From positions 8,219,763-8,283,762 of the forward strand of contig OZ025223.1 in NCBI GenBank assembly GCA_964019055.1: 64,000 nucleotides of DNA. The letters are read 5' to 3'. Source of the stretch: Anthopleura xanthogrammica. Taxonomy: Eukaryota; Cnidaria; Anthozoa; Actiniaria; Actiniidae. The notes under the pieces were generated by a model. That model did no database searches and was not told the origin of the DNA. It saw only the letters and a program-made list of their open reading frames with translations. Both the position numbers and the translations under genes were made by a program. Of this stretch, positions 58,633 to 64,000 are shown piece by piece; the first letter of the stretch is position 1, and every line of letters begins with the position of its first letter.

Positions 58633-60630
58633 GTAACTTTGTAGATCTATTCTTTTCATTGTTTTCAAGTCTCAGCTAACTGCTTATTATAATAACGCTC
58701 TTAAAAATGCTTATAATATTAATATGTTTAATACTTGGAAATCTATCTGCCTTAAATGTTGTTCTTCACGCAATGTACTAAAGACTAATGCTTGCTGTTA
58801 TTGAGTAGAAGTTATTATTATCAGTATCTAATTATTTTTAAATAGAAGTGATTTTATAGTTTTATATTTTTATTATTAGAAGTGTTTAATAGTCTCTATT
58901 ATTAGCATCCAAAATTCTATAATTTTTAATTCCCAATCTTTTTTATTTTATTTATTTATTTATTTTTATTTTATTTTTTTATTATTAGTTTGATGGACGC
59001 ACTGTAATTGGAGCCTAGCTCTGTTGTGTGTTCCTTGCCCAATATTATTTATCTTGTTTATTCATCTTAGTTTTATATTTTAAAGTTGGGTGAAAGTTAT
59101 GTAAATAAATATTAGTTCCAGAAAATTTGATCATTTGCCACCCAAAACCACCCACCCACATGCTAATGCCCACTGTCAGGGAAAAGTCAGTGAATTCTGA
59201 ATGTTTTTCAAGGTCAGGGAATTGTCAATTATTTTCGTTAGTGAACTTTTGCAAATTACCCAAAAGTCAATAAAAATTAAGTCGGGGAATTTTTTGTCAG
59301 CCTTCACAAAATGGTTTTAAATTCGGAATTCTTAGGTGGGCTTCCTGTGGTCAAACTACCATTTTTCGTAAAATAAGTGCATAGTGTGGTCAGTGAAAAA
59401 TGGTTTTTGAATATAGAAATGTTAGAGAATTCTATTTTTCTAGATGAGTGGGAATCCTGTAAATGGGCCCCGCTTACACTGACGCGGTTTCATGCTGGGG
59501 GGACTCCGAAACATATTGCACGACCAAAGAACCAGGCGAAATATGAATACAGTATCGATTGGCGCGTAAAACGGCATGCAAGTTCGGCTTCATTTCCTTG
59601 AATAGTAATTTAAGCTTCCCCTTCCATTTCTATACCAAAACTCACGAATTCTCAACCCTTTGGTATACCTCTGGCCTGAAAAAAGGTACCCCTTTCGGGC
59701 GGAGCACCCCCGTATAGTCCATTATAGGGAGTACCCCTCGGGATTTCATGAACATAAGATCGTTTATACGAGAACGTATTTCCAGGTCACCTGTTTTCAT
59801 GAAAATAATTCGCTGTCTCCTTCTTATACGGGACCTAAAACCCGATGGTTTTCAAAATGCTGCAATTTTGACAGCGTTTTCAAAACATCACAAGTGTTCA
59901 AGCACTTTTTTCTACCTTAAAAACATTGAAAATTGAAACCAATGCATTCATATATGCTGAATGTAATGAATGAACTCAAACGATAGATTTTCCTCATTCG
60001 CATTCGATTTGGCACATGTGAAATTCGACGTCTAAACCAGGCTTAATTCAACTTGTTTTGAGATTTCATGATATTTTTTCTGAGACTCGTCCGATAATTG
60101 TTCAGTATTTAGTATGTACATCCAATAAACATTATTTAATATATAAAAAAGAAACTGGACTTGAAGCTCATAAATAGTAATGAAGATATTGATGACATTC
60201 AATAAACTTCCGGCTCGTGTTTTATCAGATCTAAAAATTGTTTATTAAAGACTAACTAAACAATTTTTATGTGAAGAAATATACCTCCTTAGATTAAACA
60301 CTGAAACTCTTCTACGAATGAAATAATACACCTGTATTACCATCAAAGTCATTCCAGAATTCATTAAAGCATATAGTTGGCAAATAAGTCGGTGACAACT
60401 CAGGAAGATCTATTTTATTATTCAATTATTAATTCATTAAGTCATTAATAAATAGGAAATAGCTAATTACAGGAACCGTTGTCATGTCTTTTCTTCCAGT
60501 AAACATCCTTTGGATTTCAGAACAGCGAATTTCATTGATCTTATATAGTCGTTTTCTCCTAAATACAGACGTTTTCTTGTTTGTGTACAAGGATTGAGAG
60601 AGTTTTATCTTTTTCTTTTCTTTTCTAGTT
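58633..60630. other. Helicase intron or intergenic
   Basis: AT-rich. 59640-59760 contains GGTACCCCTTTCGGGCGGAG and GGAGTACCCCTCGGG, fragments of an apparently dispersed repeat. No coding exon with helicase motifs was found. Confidence 0.5.
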
Positions 60631-60639
60631 TTCTTTGAC

Positions 60640-61086
<447 letters not shown>

Positions 61087-61637
61087 TTCCTTTATATTTC
61101 TTTTTCTTTTCTATTGCTTTTTCTTTCATTTTCTTACTTTGTTTCTGTCGTCTTTCCTATTTTTCTGTTTTGCTTCCGAGTTTCATGAAACTAATAGAAA
61201 AGGAGATCCGTGATCTCTGAATAGAAGGGAGGGATGTTTGTAAGATATAATTGATAGGTAGGAAAACGATTAATTTTATTCTACTTATTAGACTGTGCCC
61301 ACCAGGTGGCTCTATGGAAATTTTTTACAAATACTACACAACTTAATATAATATCTTGCTAGTTTGCTTCCTTATGGACTTTACATTTTTTATTTTTTAC
61401 TTATATGTACACTTATTCAATTGCCATTTTTTTTTAAATAATCACTCTCGTACTCCTTACATTAGTACACTAGCTTCTAAACAACTGAACCATACTTTCA
61501 TACATTAAAAATCTTCAGCTTAATTTATTATCAATTAATAACACTATGCCGGGCATTTTATAATTTGGCTTACTATAAACATTTTATCTTTCTTATAATG
61601 TGTATAAACGGTATATGTTAAACTTGATTATTCTCCA

Positions 61638-62500
61638 CTTGGTGTTCTGTTTCATCTAGTGTTGATGAACATCCTAGACTGAAGTGGTATTGATGTGAGG
61701 TGGTGTACATGTTGGGTCCTGGTTACTATCTCCACCTGGTGTTCTGTTTCATCTAGTGTTGATGAACATCCTAGACTGAAGTGGTATTGATGTGAGGTGG
61801 TGAACATGTTGGGTCCTGGTTACTATCTCCACCTGGTGTTCTGTTTCATCTAGTGTTGATGAACATCCTAGACTGAAGTGGTATTGATGTGAGGTGGTGT
61901 ACATGTTGGGTCCTGGTTACTATCTCCACCTGGTGTTCTGGTGCATCTAGTGTTAATGTTCATCCTAGACTGAAGTGGTATTGATGTGAGGTGGTGTACA
62001 TGTTGGGTCCTGGTTACTATCTCCACCTGGTGTTCTGGTGCATCTAGTGTTGATGAACATCCTAGACTGAAGTGGTATTGATGTGAGGTGGTGTACATGT
62101 TGGGTCCTGGTTACTATCTCCACCTGGTGTTCTGTTTCATCTAGTGTTGATGAACATCCTAGACTGAAGTGGTATTGATGTGAGGTGGTGTACATGTTGG
62201 GTCCTGGTTACTATCTCCACCTGGTGTTCTGTTTCATCTAGTGTTGATGAACATCCTAGACTGAAGTGGTATTGATGTGAGGTGGTGTACATGTTGGGTC
62301 CTGACTACTATCTCCACCTGATGTTCTGGTGCGTCTAGTGTTGATGTTCATCTTAGAATGAAGTGGTATTGATGTGAGGTGGTGTACATGTTGGGTCCTG
62401 GTTACTATCTCCACCTGGTGTTCTGTTTCATCTAGTGTTGATGAACATCTTAGAATGAAGTGGTATAGATGTGAGGTGGTGTACATGTTGGGTCCTGGTT
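61638..62500 (-). repeat. 97-bp tandem array derived from the GPCR coding end
   Basis: GTTGGGTCCTGGTTACTATC recurs with a 97-bp period at 61711, 61808, 61905, 62002, 62099, 62196, 62293, 62390 and 62487. On the minus strand each unit encodes a version of NQDPTCTPPHI(N/Y)TTS ending in a stop, equal to the end of the neighbouring GPCR. Confidence 0.92.
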
Positions 62501-63531
62501 ACCATCTTCATCTTCACCTCGTGTTCTTGGTCGTCTAGCTATCGGTTCGTTTGTTGGTGCAATTTTCTTGCAGCAAAGTCTTTTCAGTCCTTCTCTAAAG
62601 TCTCTCAGAAATACAAAATAGATGCAGGGATTGATCGCCGCAAGGGATCCGAGTACGCGATAAAGGGAAAGGCAAAAAACAATTTAGTAAGAGTTTCAAT
62701 GTCCATTGACCAGGAAGATGGATTTGATGTAATAATTAACAAATACAATACACTTAAAGGACACCAACAGATGGTGAACATTATAACTATAGTTATTAAC
62801 ATGTTGAATATTCGTCTGTTTCTTCTCTGTCGTAAACGTATCGTTTCTTTTTCAATAAACTCCATGACATTGTTCAAGCTTTTAAGTAGTTTATACACTA
62901 TGATAGTATAAAGGATTACTATTATGATATTAGGAATAACAAAGCCCACTATTATTTGTATGAAAATGAATATCGAATGAAATTCTGGTGACCGTGAATC
63001 GTCGCACATCGTGTAGCCCCCTTTATTTCTCAGACGATAGGTGTAAAAGTATGGAGAGAAGAGAGCCATGGCTACGATCCAAGGGAAAGAGATCGCAATC
63101 CATCTGGTTTTACGACTTAAAATCTGTCGTCGAGTTGGATAAACAACAGCGATAAATCTTTGGAAGGCGATGATGACCAGACTGACAGATGATACAAATG
63201 GGGACATATCAGAGAGGAAAGGAACCAGTTTACAGAGAGCATCACCAAGGGGACCGTTCACTAACCACTCGTTGGGTCGTACTATAGACTTCGAAATCAT
63301 CCATGGCATTACTATCAAGGGAATGGACAAGTCTGATACAGCCATATTAACAATCAAGTAGTTCATGTTTGTCCTTAAATTTTGATTGCAATACACCACA
63401 GCGATAACGAGTACGTTAGCAAGCAGAGACCAGACAAGTAGAATAGACCACAAGATTATACGAGTGTGAACTGGAATTATTGGTGTCCATGTAAATGTTT
63501 CATTACCTTGTGTTGAATTGTTCACGTTCAT
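62450..63531 (-). CDS. Class A (rhodopsin-like) GPCR with 1-bp frameshift in TM7
   Basis: Single-exon receptor starting at 63531 with two N-glycosylation sequons (NNST, GNET). TM1 has SLLANVLVIAVV, TM2 NYLIVNMAVSDL, then C100 for the conserved disulfide. TM3 ends with QRF (124-126) where DRY is usual; TM6 has ICWCPLSVLYL. TM7 begins LFFAFPFIAY, but the frame then breaks near 62651-62653. One missing base separates it from GSLAAINPCIYFVFL, which restores the NPxxY motif and runs through FREGLKRLCCKK to a stop at 62450-62452. Without correction the chain ends at 62605. Peptide-receptor-like by overall look; ligand unknown. Either a recent pseudogene, an editing/allelic state, or an assembly error. 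Confidence 0.85.
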
Positions 63532-63700
63532 TGTAAAAACGGCTTATCTTGAGGATGTCTGAAAAAAACTAAAATTTGAGATCATGAGATCAGCTAAACT
63601 GAGTCTATCTTTGGAAAACGAAGAAGAATAAGACTGTTTCTTTAAGAAGAAGAATTACAAGTATAGTTCACCTTGTTTGTTTGAAGAAGAAACAATTTAG

Positions 63701-64000
63701 TAGGTTTGTGCTCGTACACAACTTGTACAGTGATCAACGTTAAGGTTTCAGAAGGTAATTTCTAGCTGCTCTCCCACACCTGATGATCTTGATGACCAAT
63801 AGTACTATGATATTATTAGTGCAGTAGGTTTGTGCTCGTACACAACTTGTACAATGATCAACGTTAAGGTTTCAGAAGGTAATTTCTAGCTGCTCTCCCA
63901 CACCTGATGATCTTGATGACCAATAGTACTATGATATTATTAGTGCAGTAGGTTTGTGCTCGTACACAACTTGTACAATGATCAACGTTAAGGTTTCAGA
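63701..64000. repeat. 124-bp tandem repeat upstream of the GPCR, continuing past the window
   Basis: TAGGTTTGTGCTCGTACACA recurs at 63701, 63825 and 63949; units are nearly identical. The third unit is cut by the window end. Confidence 0.93.

Noticed and set aside
60490..60550. Possible last helicase exon (acceptor TTCTTCCAG, in-phase codons to a TAG)
   Set aside because: The 16 encoded residues show no helicase C-terminal motif; likely chance.
61868..62486. Three 76-codon minus-strand frames with near-identical sequence
   Set aside because: They arise from the 97-bp tandem repeat; only the last codons in one frame correspond to real GPCR sequence.

Overview
The window is eukaryotic, most likely from an anthozoan cnidarian (sea anemone or coral type). 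This rests on spliced genes with GT..AG introns, animal families (NOX2-type NADPH oxidase, malonyl-CoA decarboxylase, class A GPCR, DDX28-like helicase), AT-rich introns full of foldback MITEs, and several MITE and SINE types I associate with cnidarian genomes. The species assignment is inference.

Left part (1-31 kb): a tandem array of at least four paralogous minus-strand genes (A-D). Each encodes a small secreted protein with 12 cysteines from four exons (34, 112, 276 and about 214 nt): a signal peptide, three cysteine-rich segments and, in most copies, a hydrophobic C-terminus that looks like a GPI-anchor signal. Gene D is complete, gene B has two interchangeable copies of exon 2, gene C has lost its hydrophobic tail by a frameshift, and gene A runs off the left edge. 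Upstream of genes A, B and C lies a conserved plus-strand mini-exon, so the duplicated unit probably contains two divergent transcripts. Mobile elements interrupt the array. They can be dated by comparing filled and empty paralogous sites. The largest is a complete 5.62-kb DNA transposon (2914-8533) with terminal inverted repeats and an exact 9-bp target duplication. Its single three-exon protein joins an N-terminal CxxC/CxxC module, a transposase-like core, a RING-type finger and a C-terminal Cys/His domain resembling a papain-fold (deubiquitinase-type) protease.

Middle part (31-56 kb): two complete metabolic and redox genes on the minus strand. Malonyl-CoA decarboxylase (about 31.7-38 kb, at least 12 coding exons) is followed upstream by a NOX2-type NADPH oxidase (41.9-55.8 kb, 20 coding exons, 562 aa, every splice phase consistent). 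A two-exon multipass membrane protein gene lies on the opposite strand inside one NOX2 intron. Several partial exon duplications sit beside the genuine exons.

Right part (56-64 kb): a DDX28-like DEAD-box helicase starts 388 bp from the NOX2 start codon in divergent orientation; only its N-terminal half is seen. At the end lies a minus-strand class A GPCR with an apparent 1-bp frameshift in TM7. A 97-bp tandem repeat array adjoining its stop codon has amplified the end of its own coding sequence. Microsatellites and minisatellites are abundant throughout.
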